This document shows, piece by piece, positions 1 to 10,278 of a DNA stretch of 64,000 nucleotides (positions within the stretch are counted from its first letter, which is position 1; each line of letters begins with the position of its first letter). The translations under genes were made by a program, and so were the position numbers. Origin of the DNA: Agriotes lineatus (taxonomy: Eukaryota > Arthropoda > Insecta > Coleoptera > Elateridae); NCBI GenBank assembly GCA_940337035.1, contig CALNHX010001044.1, positions 124,001 through 188,000 of the forward strand. Reading direction: 5' to 3'. The notes below the pieces were generated by a model. That model was not told the origin of the DNA, did not search any database, and saw only the letters and a list, made by a program, of their open reading frames with translations.

Positions 1-344
1 GGGCGCTATTTGTCGAGATATCGCACGCGAAAGGAGAGCGTGAAAGGGTAGAGATTTTTTTTCGGGCTTCTGGGCTTGTGTCTCATTTCTCTTTCTACTT
101 AGCGAAAAAGTAGCCATTATGAAACTTGTAGAGGTTGAAAACAGCTTTAATTTGACCTATTACATATTGATATGCGACTAAAATTACGATTTGTAGAGCG
201 GACCAAAGTTGTCAAGTGGGCGCGTAATTTTTATTTCATGTACCGTACTATTACGTAGATGACATAACAAACTTCATTGGATTATTATAATCATTACATT
301 TCATCAAGTAGATAGTATACAGCATTATATGATTGTATATTAAT

Positions 345-1267
345 ATTAATAATAATAATAATAATAAAGGTCTTTATTAAATTATTACAAAATTATACGC
401 TGTTCTTCTACTTATCCCGGTTAAAAACGAAAAGAAAAGAAAGCAAAAAAATCCAACGATCTACGCTTTGGCGCCAGGCGAAATATTACGCACAAAACAG
501 CTATGGCGGTGTGTAGTGATATAACAATTGACTAAGTGTGCTATTTTGAACCTAATAATTAATTCGTAGATATATATCCATAAAATTTTGAAAAATAGCT
601 TTTTTAAATTTTGACGTACAATAGCCTTTCACTACATTTGGTAACGAATTATACCATTTAGTTATTCTGTAAGAAAACGATCGCTTAAAAAATTCTGACT
701 TATGTTGAGGTGGAGTCAGCGTTCCTTTAAATCTTATATTTAAAGTATGTACGTCGGTTCTAAACCTTATTTTGTTGTATAAGTAACTCGGTGATTTACT
801 CAAAATGATCTTATGGAAAAGACATGCAGAATGAAAGAAGCGCCTTTCTTTCATATTAAGCCAGTTTGAATCTTTCAGCTTATAAGAAATTCTTTCATAT
901 TTTCGTATTCCAAATATGAGACGTAAATATGAGCTCTGAATTTTCTGAACTCTAGCAATATTAAAGCTACTTAAATGTGAATCCTAAACAACGTCACAAT
1001 AATCAAAACAGGACAAGATTAATGCATTACACAAAACGGTTTTCACATTTACACTTAAAAATTGTCGATTTTGATAAATCAGTTTCAAGGAACTATATGA
1101 TTTTTGCAGACATTTTGAAATATGTTTAGTAAATTTAAAATCATTATCAAGATAAACCCAAGTTTTTGACATCATCAGAAACAGGGATTCTATCCTGGCC
1201 TACTAATAAATGTACTTCATTAGAAATTTCCTCTCGACCACCCTTCCTTATAAAAAGTTTTAAATTA
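345..1267 (-). pseudogene. Non-LTR retrotransposon fragment, C-terminal part of reverse transcriptase (copy A)
   Basis: Two minus-strand frames (984-1175 and 552-854) join into the region downstream of the RT catalytic core. The first has the LGVYLD-like box (YLDNDFKFTKHI), a coiled stretch, and the ALILSCFDYCDVV box typical of Jockey/CR1-type proteins. The second has the C-terminal WYNSLPNVV box. An in-frame stop follows CDVV. The AATAAA-containing tail ends in a (TTA)n tract near 345-365, which marks the 3' end. The fragment is 5'-truncated at about 1267, so the endonuclease and catalytic RT motifs are absent. The clade cannot be fixed from this piece. Confidence 0.8.
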
Positions 1268-1467
1268 CTTAACACGACTCGGTCCCGTGGCCTCGTTGGA
1301 GGGCGGGCGAGGGTTAAGCAAAATGGCTTCCGGCGACTGGTGTTTTTGCCCTGGTAACTCAGTCGGCCAATGGTGCTTTCCCCGGTAGGCGGGGCAGACC
1401 TCAGAGTGAGAGCAAGACAGAGAGAGAGAGAGACACAAATTTATTTACAAAGTTCTTTTTATGTTCT

Positions 1468-2280
1468 TTATTCAGTATTTACACCTATATACAAAAGAGG
1501 GCGATCGGACGCCTGGACGGCTCTCCCGTTAGCGGGGCGGGAGGGGGCGCCGAGGGTGGCGGGGGCCTGGTGCTGGTGGCGGCACCGAGGACTCGGCGTT
1601 CGGGCTCGGGGCCTGCTTGAACCGGACGGCGGCGGGTGGTGACTCCGGGGCGGTGGCGACGGGCGTCGGCGCTGTGGAGGGCGCGGCGCTGGGCGGCGAG
1701 GCCGATCCGGGGCTGAGCGCTTCTCGCGACGAGGGGGCGGTGCCGGGGAGTGGCAGCGCGTTTCGGAGCGCCGGCGTCCTTTCGACCGAAGGCGTTGTCC
1801 GCGGCGACTGCCGGGGATGAGCCGGGGCTGTTGGCTCAGGGGTGCTAGCGGGCGCCGGAGCGCGCACGCGTGGCGCCTGGGGTCCCGGGGGGAGGACCGG
1901 AGGTTGCTTCCTGGGTGGCGGCGCGGGGGCAGGTCCACCTCTTGGAGTGCCCAGGGTATGGGGGCGGCGGCGCTTCGGAGGACGGCGTTCCACAGCTGCT
2001 CGAACTCGTGTCGCTCGAAGGGCTCGGGGTGGAGGTGTAGTTCCCACTCCGGCACTGGAGAGTGGTGGAGGCCTTCGTCGCCGGGGGCGGGGGTCCGCGG
2101 GTGGCTACGGTCGGTCGGAGCGGAGGGCGGGTCCACCGCCGGGCTGGGGATGGAGGCGCGGCCTGGCGTCCGGGGCCGGTGTCCCTGAGGTGCTCCGTGA
2201 GGACTGGCTGCTTCGGGGGTGACGGGCGACGTGGGCACAAACAGACGGTCGAACAAGGCCTTCAACCTAAGGAGGGGCAA
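1468..2280 (-). CDS. Proline/arginine-rich open frame of unknown function inside the long insertion
   Basis: A 270-codon minus-strand frame stays open across a GC-rich stretch. Residues about 75-115 are the least biased part (WELHLHPEPFERHEFEQLW) and could be a true conserved segment. The rest is low-complexity P, R and S. A second frame (1529-2047) is also open over the same DNA, so part of the openness comes from base composition. AATAAA-like signals lie just downstream. I do not recognise a family. It may be an LTR-internal ORF or a chance frame. Confidence 0.3.
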   Translation of the reverse strand: MPLLRLKALFDRLFVPTSPVTPEAASPHGAPQGHRPRTPGRASIPSPAVDPPSAPTDRSHPRTPAPGDEGLHHSPVPEWELHLHPEPFERHEFEQLWNAVLRSAAAPIPWALQEVDLPPRRHPGSNLRSSPRDPRRHACALRRPLAPLSQQPRLIPGSRRGQRLRSKGRRRSETRCHSPAPPPRREKRSAPDRPRRPAPRPPQRRRPSPPPRSHHPPPSGSSRPRARTPSPRCRHQHQAPATLGAPSRPANGRAVQASDRPLLYIGVNTE

Positions 2281-2419
2281 GGAAGGACAAACAAATTAAC
2301 ACAAAAAAAAAACAAAACAAAACGAGACAACAAAACCAAACACATCAATTAAACACTGGAAGGTGCGTTGTGGCGGCCTGCTTACGTCATCCTCTGTCCA
2401 TATGGCACTTGCTGGCTAA

Positions 2420-2810
2420 TCGGCTATGTCCCGAGGACACTTAGCCTTTAGTCCGCACAAGGGTGCGTGTTAAAGGAAGTGTTTTGGAACTGGTGATTCG
2501 GCTAAGTCCCGCTGACACTTAGCCTTTAGTCCGCACGAGGGTGCGTGTTAAAGGAAAGTGTGTGGAACTCGTGATTCGGCTAAGTCCCGCTGACACTTAG
2601 CCTTTAGTCCGCACGAGGGTGCGTGTTAAAGGAAAGCGTGTGGAACTCGTGATTCGGCTAAGTCCCGCTGACACTTAGCCTTTAGTCCGCACGAGGGTGC
2701 GTGTTAAAGGAAAGCGTGTGGAACTCGTGATTCGGCTAAGTCCCGCTGACACTTAGCCTTTAGTCCGCACGAGGGTGCGTGTTAAAGGAAAGTGTTTTGA
2801 ACTCGATGTT
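2420..2810. repeat. Five 78-bp tandem repeats in the leader side of the long insertion
   Basis: Units start near 2420, 2499, 2577, 2655 and 2733. Each contains CGGCTAAGTCCCGCTGAC, then a CTTTAGTCCGCACGAGGGTG block and AAAGGAAAG. Internal units are almost identical and the first is the most divergent. The array sits upstream of the minus-strand frame, a place where retroelement LTRs often carry promoter repeats. Confidence 0.9.
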
Positions 2811-4220
2811 TATGGCTGGACTGATGGCTGGAACTCTTCTTCTTCCTCAAGAAACACCGGGGTTTATAAGGGCCTGGCCGGCTTTGTCTGCCGCACCCTT
2901 GCTCGTGATTGGCTGAACGGTAGTGGGGACGCTTGCAGATTTGATATAATTTGCATCCGCGGCTCGGATCTCCGCGGCGCGAAGTGCTACCTTGATGAAA
3001 ATCTCTGCATCGTTTTCGTCTTGGAAAAACTCGCATTTTGAGCCTTTATTTCATATGTTTTGCTCGTCTAATAATAAAGCTGCGATTTGTAATCTCTTGG
3101 ATGGGATTATTTACGTCGGGGCCGAGCTCTGAGTTTTTTTCTACGCCGCGGCGCGAAGTTCCCTTGCGTTGAAACCAAGCGTACGGTTTTTGTCTAAAAC
3201 CAACTTGAATTTTGAGTCCTTACTCGGCCAGTTTCGCTTGCAATTTGGTTCTTATTCTCGATTAAACTTATCCTACACTAACATTCATATGCTTGCTGCG
3301 CGAGCTTTTTCTTGTGCCGAAGCGGCGATCGGTGAACTGCTCTGCGTTCGCGTTCGTTGTCTCGCCTTCGCACTAGTTCCGTGATTTGTGTGTTTCTAAT
3401 TTAATTAGCCCTCGCGATATATATTCCTATTGTCTTCTTGACCGCGGCTTGAACTCGGCTCTTTCCTAGCCTTGCCGGCGCCTCGGTGCTGTAAATGTTT
3501 CCGTTGTATCGGCATATTTAACTGTTTGTAAAAGGTCCCGAAAGCCTTTTATTGCTTTTGTTATGGCAGTGTTGGATCGTGTACCGATGTGCGTTTATGG
3601 GGTTTGTTTCTTCGGCGGCGCGTACTGGGCTGATGCGTGAATTTCCCCGCATTCAAATCTTGCTCTTCCGCGCTTCCTAACCGAAACAAAAGCGCCTATC
3701 GGTGTATAATCACGATTTCTGCACTTGTCGCGGCAGCTTCCGCGCGGTGGGCCCGTTTACAGCCGGCGTTTTCGCTGTTGTCTAACTGTCGTCTTAGCTT
3801 TGATGTATTTATGAGGGTTTTAGCGCTTGAGCCGGCCGTGAGAACTGTTTACGCGGTTTAGGCTCGGCAGCTGTGCATAGCGTTCTTTTGGGCTCGCGAT
3901 GTATTTATTAATTTTTGTTTTTGTTCTTGATTCTGATTGCGTGGCGAGGGCGTACCATACGTACATATGATGGCGGAGGCCCTTGCGTGCCTCTGGATCA
4001 TATCATACTGTAGCTATTTAGAATGATAATTGTTGTCGACCAAGATTTCCCATGCTCTGTTTCCGCCATCTTAAAAATTTGCTTCTGTTGCAGCAACTCG
4101 GTTCTTGCTAACGCTACTTGAAAATGCTTGCAATTTTACCCTTTATGAATTAATTGAAATTCGACTAAAATTACGAATTGTAGATTAATTAATTACTTAC
4201 TTATCGGTGTTGTAATTTTT

Positions 4221-4375
4221 TTATTTTCTTCTCCGTTTTGATGGTCCTGGTTCATTTTCCTCGATATATATTATATCTTCTTCTTGCTGCTTACTTTCTT
4301 CAAGTATACATTGATGGTCCGGGTGCTCTTCGTGATGTTTCCATTCCGTGTTGAATTCGGAGTGTTTACTCCGGG
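4221..4375 (-). pseudogene. Acidic C-terminal coding remnant, unassigned
   Basis: The minus strand reads about 45 codons ending in PGPSKRRRK and a TAA stop at 4221-4223. It is rich in E, H and Q (HHEEHPDHQCILEESKQQ). Copy B keeps the same frame and stop at the matching place (about 32265-32420), with mostly silent or conservative changes. The basic KRRRK end resembles a nuclear-localisation tail. It may be the last exon of the nearby Myb/SANT gene or of another element. No upstream exon can be joined with confidence. Confidence 0.4.
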
Positions 4376-4530
4376 GGGGGGGGGGGGATGAAACGCCTGG
4401 GGGTATTTTTATATATTCCCGTGAGACCCACCCATTCTTTTATAGCGTAAAAATAAACATGAATATGAAGTGGTAATGTTTCCGGGGGGGAGTTCTGTAC
4501 TGCCCGGGGGGAATCCCCCCCCCGGTCACT
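4370..4530. repeat. Small element bounded by G-run and C-run inverted termini
   Basis: CCGGGGGGG-type runs at about 4372 and CCCCCCCCCGG at about 4517 face each other around about 150 bp. Internal G-runs occur at about 4480 and 4505. Copy B holds the same element (32420-32570) with shorter runs. It looks like a short MITE, but the termini are mostly homopolymer and the lengths may be assembly-sensitive. Confidence 0.4.
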
Positions 4531-4779
4531 TCTTGGATTCAACACTGTTCGCATTCGCACTCATTTATCAAGATGGCGGAAATAGCACATAGAAAATCTT
4601 GGTCGACAACTTGAAATTAAGCTTTGCGGGACCCCCAAACACCCCAAAAAAGAAATTTCAAATTTCGGTTCACTTTCCAGCAAAGGCCTTATTTTTGGTC
4701 ATAGTGACTGGACTATTAATCAAACAATTTATTGTGGTACCAGGTACCTCTATATGCAATATTTATATTTTTGTAGCTA

Positions 4780-5664
4780 CCTCTTGTAATGAATGGGCGA
4801 TGTCCTTACAAACTTTTAAATTTTGCTCTTGTAGTTCCACCTGCTTCGCTAGTAGTTCTATTTTTTTCATAGTACCATTTTTTAATTTCCATCTTACTCT
4901 TGGATGTTGACACCAACTGCTCGATGGCTGGTATTGTGTTGGTCAACCGGTGAGCGACAACTGTTCGCATTTTTTTCTGTTCGTTTCCGTTTGACGATTT
5001 CGGCTGCTGCTGCAGGTGCTGGTGGTGGTGGTTCTGCTGTAGGTGGTGGTGGTTCTGCTGTAGCTGCTGATGGTGCTGCTGCTGGGTGTGGTTCTGGTAC
5101 TATTTCTGCTATGATCTGTACTTCCTGCGCACGAAGTTCAGCTGCGGGGGCACTCTCGGCTTCTGGGTCCTCCTCTATTAAAGTTGCAGGAGATTCCGCA
5201 ACGTCAAAATGTCCATCCACAGCTGTCGTTCCTAAAATGCCCAAAATTCCCTCTTCGGTTGGGGTTAGTAATTCCTGGGATGTTTGGCCCCCGCCTGTTA
5301 CTCGAACATGCTTCTTCATATTGGCACTTTTCTGTTTGGTCGCCTTTCTAAGGTCTTGCCAAACCTAAAGAATTACTTATTATATACATTATACATACGT
5401 ATACATACATCAATAATGTGACATCCATGGCACATTATTACTTACCTTTTTCCATTGACGCCAATCTTTTTGTGCCCTAGGAATGGCGTTTAAAGTGGCT
5501 GTTAGTTGCTGCCATTGAGTGGCCGCCTCCTTGAAAGTGAATTCGTTAGTAAACTTTCCGCTTACTAACTGTTCATTATCTCTTAAAACGTCAATTAAAG
5601 TTTGCTTCTGCAAACTTGATAGTTTAGGTGTTCTTTTAATATTCGGCACGGTTTCGCCATTCAT
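4780..5664 (-). pseudogene. Harbinger-type Myb/SANT-like DNA-binding protein, two exons (copy A)
   Basis: Exon 1 (5446-5664) starts MNGETVPNIKRTPKLSSLQ and carries the N-terminal helices of a Myb/SANT-like domain (PF13873 type), ending DWRQWKK at a GTAAGT donor. Exon 2 begins after TTCTTTAG at 5364 with VWQDLRKATKQKSAN, which completes the tryptophan-rich third helix. A proline/alanine-rich linker follows, then a region that should form a C-terminal coiled coil but is frameshifted near 4860-4980. Proteins of this kind accompany Harbinger transposases and help them reach the nucleus and bind DNA. The partner for copy B is the HARBI1-like gene at 29198. The equivalent for A would lie left of the window. 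Confidence 0.8.
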
Positions 5665-5960
5665 GTTTATTACATAAAACTAAATACACTTGTAATCAGC
5701 AAAACCCACCTTCACCACAGCTGATTTTGACAACCAGAACACACATGTACTATGAGCACGCATCGCGTGGCCTACGCCTGCCTAAGCTCTCATTGGCTGG
5801 AAACGAGTTTTTCGTGTGGCAACAATGTCGCTCCGCCGGGAAACGTAACTTCCCAGCGTTCGAAAATACAGTGCAGCACTCGCATAAAATTCTCATGCGA
5901 ATTTTGCCAGGAGAAATAATTCGCATAGGACATTTTTCGCAAGAGTACGAGAATAGGCGT
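5665..5960. repeat. Harbinger right terminal region (copy A)
   Basis: Promoter-side DNA of the Myb/SANT gene. On the minus strand it contains CCTATTCTCGAACTCTTGCG-like motifs at about 5940-5960 (one mismatch) and a second TTCGAACG box. These match the left end of the Harbinger element at 29011 in inverted orientation. Similarity between copies A and B runs on past this point, so the element was already inside larger DNA when that was duplicated. Confidence 0.55.
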
Positions 5961-6600
5961 CCTGGAAGTAGATACTGTTCCGCGGAGATCTTTCTTCCTA
6001 CACATCCTTTGCTTACGCCGGCAGGGTTGACCAGAGCTTGAAGGCCTTTCTAACCTGGTAACATGCTCCGTGATATCGTTGATGGTCGCGGTGGTGGTTT
6101 TTTGCAAGTTAATTCTTCAGTTGATATTTGAAGATAGTGCAATTAAATATGCTTAATACGAGTATACTATAAAACAAAAGCTTTTATATATATTTTTTAT
6201 AACGTAATGTAATAAATACAATTTTTATGAGTGGTCCAGTTCATTTGTGGAGCATTATATATTGTTATGATACATGAGGCAGTGTAATCAATTACAATAA
6301 AGAAATATTTAAAACGAATAAATTTGGAAGATTGCTATAATTAAATCTTGATGGGTGTTAAATTTTAAACATTATAAATAAATTTAATTGATATTAATTG
6401 AATATACTAATTTAATGGTCACAGACAATTTTAATAAAGTTCAAGCCAAGGTTACAATTACTTGATTTGAAAGGAACTATTATGTAATTAGAATGGGCAT
6501 TGTATTAATAAAGGGCTAGCTTAAAGTGGAGCTTATATAGCCATTGCATAAAAATATTCTTTTGAAAATAATTTTCTGCCATAACTTAGTATTATAATAG
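5961..6600. other. AT-rich shared flank without a gene
   Basis: Matches 39141-41085 in copy B. It lacks about 1.28 kb that B carries between 39662 and 40942; the junction in A is at about 6457. No target duplication or terminal repeat marks that difference, so a deletion in A is likeliest. I see no coding tract. Confidence 0.5.
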
Positions 6601-6784
6601 TATGTCTTTTCATTTGTTATTTCTTCCAAGTTCCTGGTTTAACTTTATTCATATTTGTCTTCTCCTTGTGCTTATTTATTTTAATTATGTCACATCCTCG
6701 GGAATTTCCAATTTTATTTACTTTCCGTTGACGAAGATTCTGGCGATGAATCCATTGACGAAGATCCTTCTGATAAATCCGACG

Positions 6785-7445
6785 ACGGTGGCGTTGGTGG
6801 AGTTAGGTAAAATATTATTCACTTTCCGTTGACCATGATTCTGGCGATGAATCCATTGACGATGATCCTTCTGATGAATCCGCCGATGGTGGCGTTGGTG
6901 GAGTTAGGTCACCCCAATTCAACATCTGCCGTTGCAAATTCTAAGATCACATTTTGCATTTCAAGCTCTGGCTTCATCACTAATTCGATGGTTTGACCAT
7001 TTGGATTAAATCCATTGAGGTCCTCCGATTTAATTTAACATTAACCAAGTTTTCCTTGTCCCACAATGTCCAAATATTGTATGAATTTCCTCAACAACTT
7101 CTAACATAGCTTCTTTATTCAAAACTATCAATTCTTTATTTTCTATCACCTTTACCAATAAATTTTCTTTAATTTATAACCCTTTATAATTATTATCTTG
7201 ACTTTGTAATACTAACGATTTTAATTCTTCAACTTCTTCTGCTGTCTGCTTGATTAATATCTCTTGTTTTGATAACCTTCCTTCCTCATAAATTTGCTCA
7301 ATTCCTATTAAAATTTGTTTTGGTTTATCATAATTAGGTACATCCTTTCTACTTAAGAAATCTGCTACTACATTTAACTTTTCTGACCTATGTTTAATAT
7401 CAAATTCATATTGTTGTAAATACAATGCCCATCTATATAACCTGT
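6785..7445 (-). pseudogene. Ty3/gypsy pol fragment: RNase H end, integrase zinc-binding remnant, and C-terminal tail (copy A)
   Basis: At 7174-7445 the minus strand encodes the end of the RNase H domain (LYRWALYLQQYEFDIKHR, then NVVADFLSRKD). Further along, by comparison with copy B, comes an H-x-GH-x-G integrase zinc-binding trace. The frame then jumps to a tail, ILEFATADV... in B, followed by an acidic serine-rich end (7030-6785). The integrase catalytic core is missing, so pol is internally deleted. The acidic tail is tandemly duplicated at 6720-6900. The RNase H end stops abruptly at about 7445 against a gag start on the opposite strand. Confidence 0.75.
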
Positions 7446-7449
7446 CATT

Positions 7450-7735
7450 ATGAAAAGTTTTATTCAAAATATGGCAGAACAAACAATTACACGAAAAAGT
7501 AATGTAACAGAAGAGCAGTTTATGGAGTTCATGATGAAAACGATGCAACAAATGAGTAATAAAATTTACGAGGAAAGTGATAAAAGGTTGCAAGCAGCAA
7601 TTGAAAGAACTGTAGAAGAAAGTAAGAAAACTACTGAAGAGAGAAAGAAGATTGCAGCAGTCAATTGAGGAAAGGGAAGGTAGGTTACGAGACGCAATTC
7701 GGAGCACTGCAGACAGGGTACAAGAACAAAATGTC
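7450..7735 (+). pseudogene. Ty3/gypsy gag N-terminus (copy A, truncated)
   Basis: Starts MKSFIQNMAEQTITRKS and continues in a K/E-rich coiled coil (EEQFMEFMMKTMQQM). It is frameshifted near 7660. It is cut at about 7735, where similarity to copy B ends; copy B (45108 on) shows the longer version. It lies head-to-head with the minus-strand RNase H fragment. Confidence 0.7.
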
Positions 7736-7759
7736 AAACTGACACTAAGGAATTCGAGT

Positions 7760-8320
7760 GTATTTGGCTTTAAATTTCGTTTTTGGCGGTGTCATTTTGG
7801 TCCCATAATTGTTTGACTAGATGATGGGGGTGTAAGTGTGCTTGTAAGCGTAAGCGGGTCTACTGTTTCAGGAAGTTCGAAATCAGTGTCAAAGGTTTCT
7901 ATATCTGGAAGCGAATTTTGTACGGTTGCTATTTGACGGATTTCGATGCCCTTCTGCTGTTGCTACGATTTCTTGCAGCAGTTGCTGTTTTTCAGTCGAC
8001 TGTTCTTCTGTTCCTGATCTATTTATTATTATGATTATTACTATGTAAGGCATTCTGTATATATTATACGTAGACGGAGTTGCAAATAGGTTACTACTTA
8101 CTTTTTTATGTTTGCCTTATCGTCTCTCTGGTATAATTTCAAAAAAACGGTCTGTGTGCTCTTTCAAACAACGCATTGTAAACTTTTTATTACTAATTTC
8201 CATTTTTCATGGTTCGCATATGGATTCACAGAACGCACTTCTTTTAATAGTATTAAATGGTCGTCGCTTGAAAAACTTAGCCGTATATTCAGTAGTAATA
8301 CTATAAGTACTTCGATATTA
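7760..8320 (-). pseudogene. Second Myb/SANT-like (Harbinger accessory type) remnant
   Basis: The minus strand reads SSDDHLILLKEVRSVNPYA followed by HEKWKLVIKSLQC (8290-8160), the usual spacing of a Myb/SANT-like domain (LL.EV...NP....W..I...L). A stop and frameshift follow, then a GTAAGT donor at about 8100. A likely second exon after an AAATAG acceptor (8020) reads an acidic/threonine-rich linker with FDTDFELPETVDP. No transposase partner is adjacent, because a Jockey-type element begins at about 8366. Confidence 0.5.
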
Positions 8321-8749
8321 TTTATTTATACCGCACTCAGCCAACAGCCGTTAGGCCAATTATAGGCGTCGCTGTGCATTTATGGGGACTTCCAACCCCA
8401 ACAACGACTGCCATGATGTTGTTATGACCGCCGGGGCCAACTGTTTCCGTGACAGCCGTATCACGAGGCGCCGAGAGATGCAGCCGTGGAACTTCCATCC
8501 AAGTTCTGACCAGAAAGAGCGTTGCTTAACTCTGCTGATCGAACGTGGACGCTTGTTCAAGCTACACCACCCGGGACCTCTTATCGGGTTATATGTCGAT
8601 AACTTGTTGCACAATAATAAAAGAGTGATTTCGTGACCCCGAAAGTTTTATCGGCAACTTATATTTATTTGCAACGTGAAGCAAATAAATAAGTCAATAC
8701 TCTGGAATTAATCAGTTACAAACCAGTCTACCCCTACGGGGGTGGCGCA

Positions 8750-10035
8750 ATGGCAACCACCAAAAGAAATAGTGACCATCTTTCACTACCAATCAGTGAC
8801 CTACAAAAGAAATATTTATGGAATCACGAAACACTACTCGAACAAAATAAATTTTATCTGCCAGAACATATTCATCTCCCCAACACAGAAAGACAAGAAG
8901 AAACTAATAACACAACCCCAGGACCCTCCAAAGAGGAAACCAAGATAAAAATACCACCAATATTTCTGCATGGACCAGTAAATAACACAGGTAATTGCGG
9001 ACCTCAGTAATGTTGTTAAAGATAAATTTATCAGTGCCCTCAGCGGAAAATTTTTGAAAATCACCCTAAATTCCGAGAATGATTACAGAGCTGTTGCCAA
9101 ATACTACCTAGATAACAAAATAGCTTTTCATACATATCAAAATCCTAATGAAAGGCCTCTTTCGGTGGTAATTAAAAACGTGCCCCTCTCGCTAAAAGAA
9201 GAAGAAATACAAAAAGAACTTGCACAGTATAGCCTCCCTATAACGCGGATTATCAGGCTTCTTAATAAAAACAAAGAACCAATACCGGTATGCGCAGTAC
9301 TTCTTACTGCAAATGAGAAGGCCAAAGAAATTTATAGAATTAATTCCTTATGCCATGCACTTATCACGGTAGAACCCAGAAGAACATCTGGCAACACCCC
9401 ACAATGTCACATATGCCAGCGCTATGGCCACACCAAGAATTACTACTACAACCAAGATGTGTAAAATGCTTAGGTAGTCACTTATAATACCATGAGTAGT
9501 CAAAGTTATGTCGACTATTTTTGCGGTGGTGTAACGAATGTCCATTGCGCTTTGGTACGATTAGGACGAGTGCGATAGCACGAGTCCTAATCCCAAGCGC
9601 AATGGACATGAGTAGTGATACCACCGCAAAAATAATCTACTTAACTTTGACTAAGAATGGTATTCGAGGGACTATTTAATGAACCAAACTACTTTTTCAA
9701 ATTAGTTTTCAGTAAATCTAGCAACAAACTACGCAATTTCTATAGTAACAGAACACTAATTTTGACTTTTTCTAATAAAAATTACATTTGTTTAAAATAG
9801 TCACTTGAATATCTTCTAGGAAGATATATCCACTGATATTTTTTGATTGGTCAAGAAACGTCAGAATTCTGGATTTTCATTGGTCAGTTTTTGACAGATG
9901 ACAGGTGAATTGAATAGTCACCATTATTGTGCCTGCGACAAAGATAAAAATGCTGCCGCGATATGTGTCAACTGCGGAGGCAATCACCCGGCCAACTTTC
10001 GTGGCTGTTGATATTTCCAAGAATCCAAGTACAAC
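8750..10035 (+). pseudogene. Jockey-type ORF1 (gag-like, zinc-knuckle protein), interrupted
   Basis: Begins MATTKRNSDHLSLPISDLQ at 8750. A frameshift near 9010 leads into the RNA-binding-like region (KITLNSENDYRAVAKYYL, RPLSVVIKNVPLSLKEEEI), the usual PRE/C2HC module before the zinc knuckles. CHICQRYGHTKN at about 9410 is the first knuckle, although the expected C after the histidine region is altered. A 433-bp element (9482-9914) splits the second knuckle. Coding resumes with CACDKDKNAAAICVNCGG and soon meets a stop. ORF1 proteins of this family bind element RNA. Confidence 0.8.
9482..9914. mobile_element. 433-bp MITE-like insertion with 7-bp target duplication and long internal hairpin
   Basis: TAGTCAC occurs at 9475-9481 and 9915-9921, and removing the insert restores the zinc-knuckle reading frame. 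The left part (about 9485-9665) is an imperfect hairpin: AATACCATGAGTAG, TTTTTGCGGTGGT and GTCCATTGCGCTT each recur inverted. The right part (9670-9914) is AT-rich and unique. No clear terminal inverted repeat joins the two outer ends, so the superfamily is open. Confidence 0.75.
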
Positions 10036-10278
10036 AGAGTATCAATAATAAAACAATGCGAATTGACGGCAATAGACAAGCACCTCCCGTAAACAATAAC
10101 ACACACTTCCCACCTCTTCCGAAAACTAATTCAAAAAATCACAATCAACCATGTAATAACTCAAATACTGAAACAGGATCACTAATTAACACAATCTTTA
10201 CAACAACCCTCAACTCAATCCAGCTCGACTTAGGGCAAATCAAACAATTCTTATTAACACACTTAATACCGTTAATTA

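Larger units (their letters stand above)
1270..4005 (-). mobile_element. GC-rich 2.7-kb insertion with 4-bp target duplication, possibly a long solo LTR
   Basis: Copy B (32052-32056) shows the empty site. In A the site is split and TACT occurs on both sides (1266-1269 and 4006-4009). The insert is much richer in GC than its surroundings. No terminal inverted repeat is visible. Read on the minus strand it starts TGATATGATCC and ends GTGTTA, close to but not exactly the TG...CA of an LTR. Two AATAAA-like signals near 1440-1480 follow the minus-strand frame and would end a minus-strand transcript. A solo LTR of a gypsy-like element with very long LTRs (as known for Tribolium Woot) is my preferred reading. 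A non-autonomous element is the alternative. Confidence 0.55.
1..7735. repeat. Direct segmental repeat, copy A (left end outside window)
   Basis: This stretch matches 30725-45373 in the same orientation with a few percent mismatch by eye. Position 1 pairs with about 30725 and position 7735 with about 45373. After removing the 2.74-kb insertion in A (1270-4005) and, in B, the insertions at 33436-38586 and 41531-44669 and a 1.28-kb stretch present only in B, both copies are about 5.0 kb. Shared content: a reverse transcriptase fragment, a foldback-like segment, a Myb/SANT gene, Harbinger terminal sequence, and a gypsy pol/gag junction. Because independent elements and their junctions are shared, a duplication of already nested DNA fits better than two insertions of one element. 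Confidence 0.85.

Noticed and set aside
1617..2352. Plus-strand GC-rich frames in the long insertion
   Set aside because: Composition-driven. The polyadenylation signals and best frame are on the minus strand.
2405..2830. CRISPR-like array
   Set aside because: The repeats are contiguous 78-bp tandems without spacers, in eukaryotic DNA.
4904..5368. Plus-strand glycine/alanine-rich frame
   Set aside because: It is the antisense shadow of the Myb/SANT exon 2 linker, which has splice sites and domain features.
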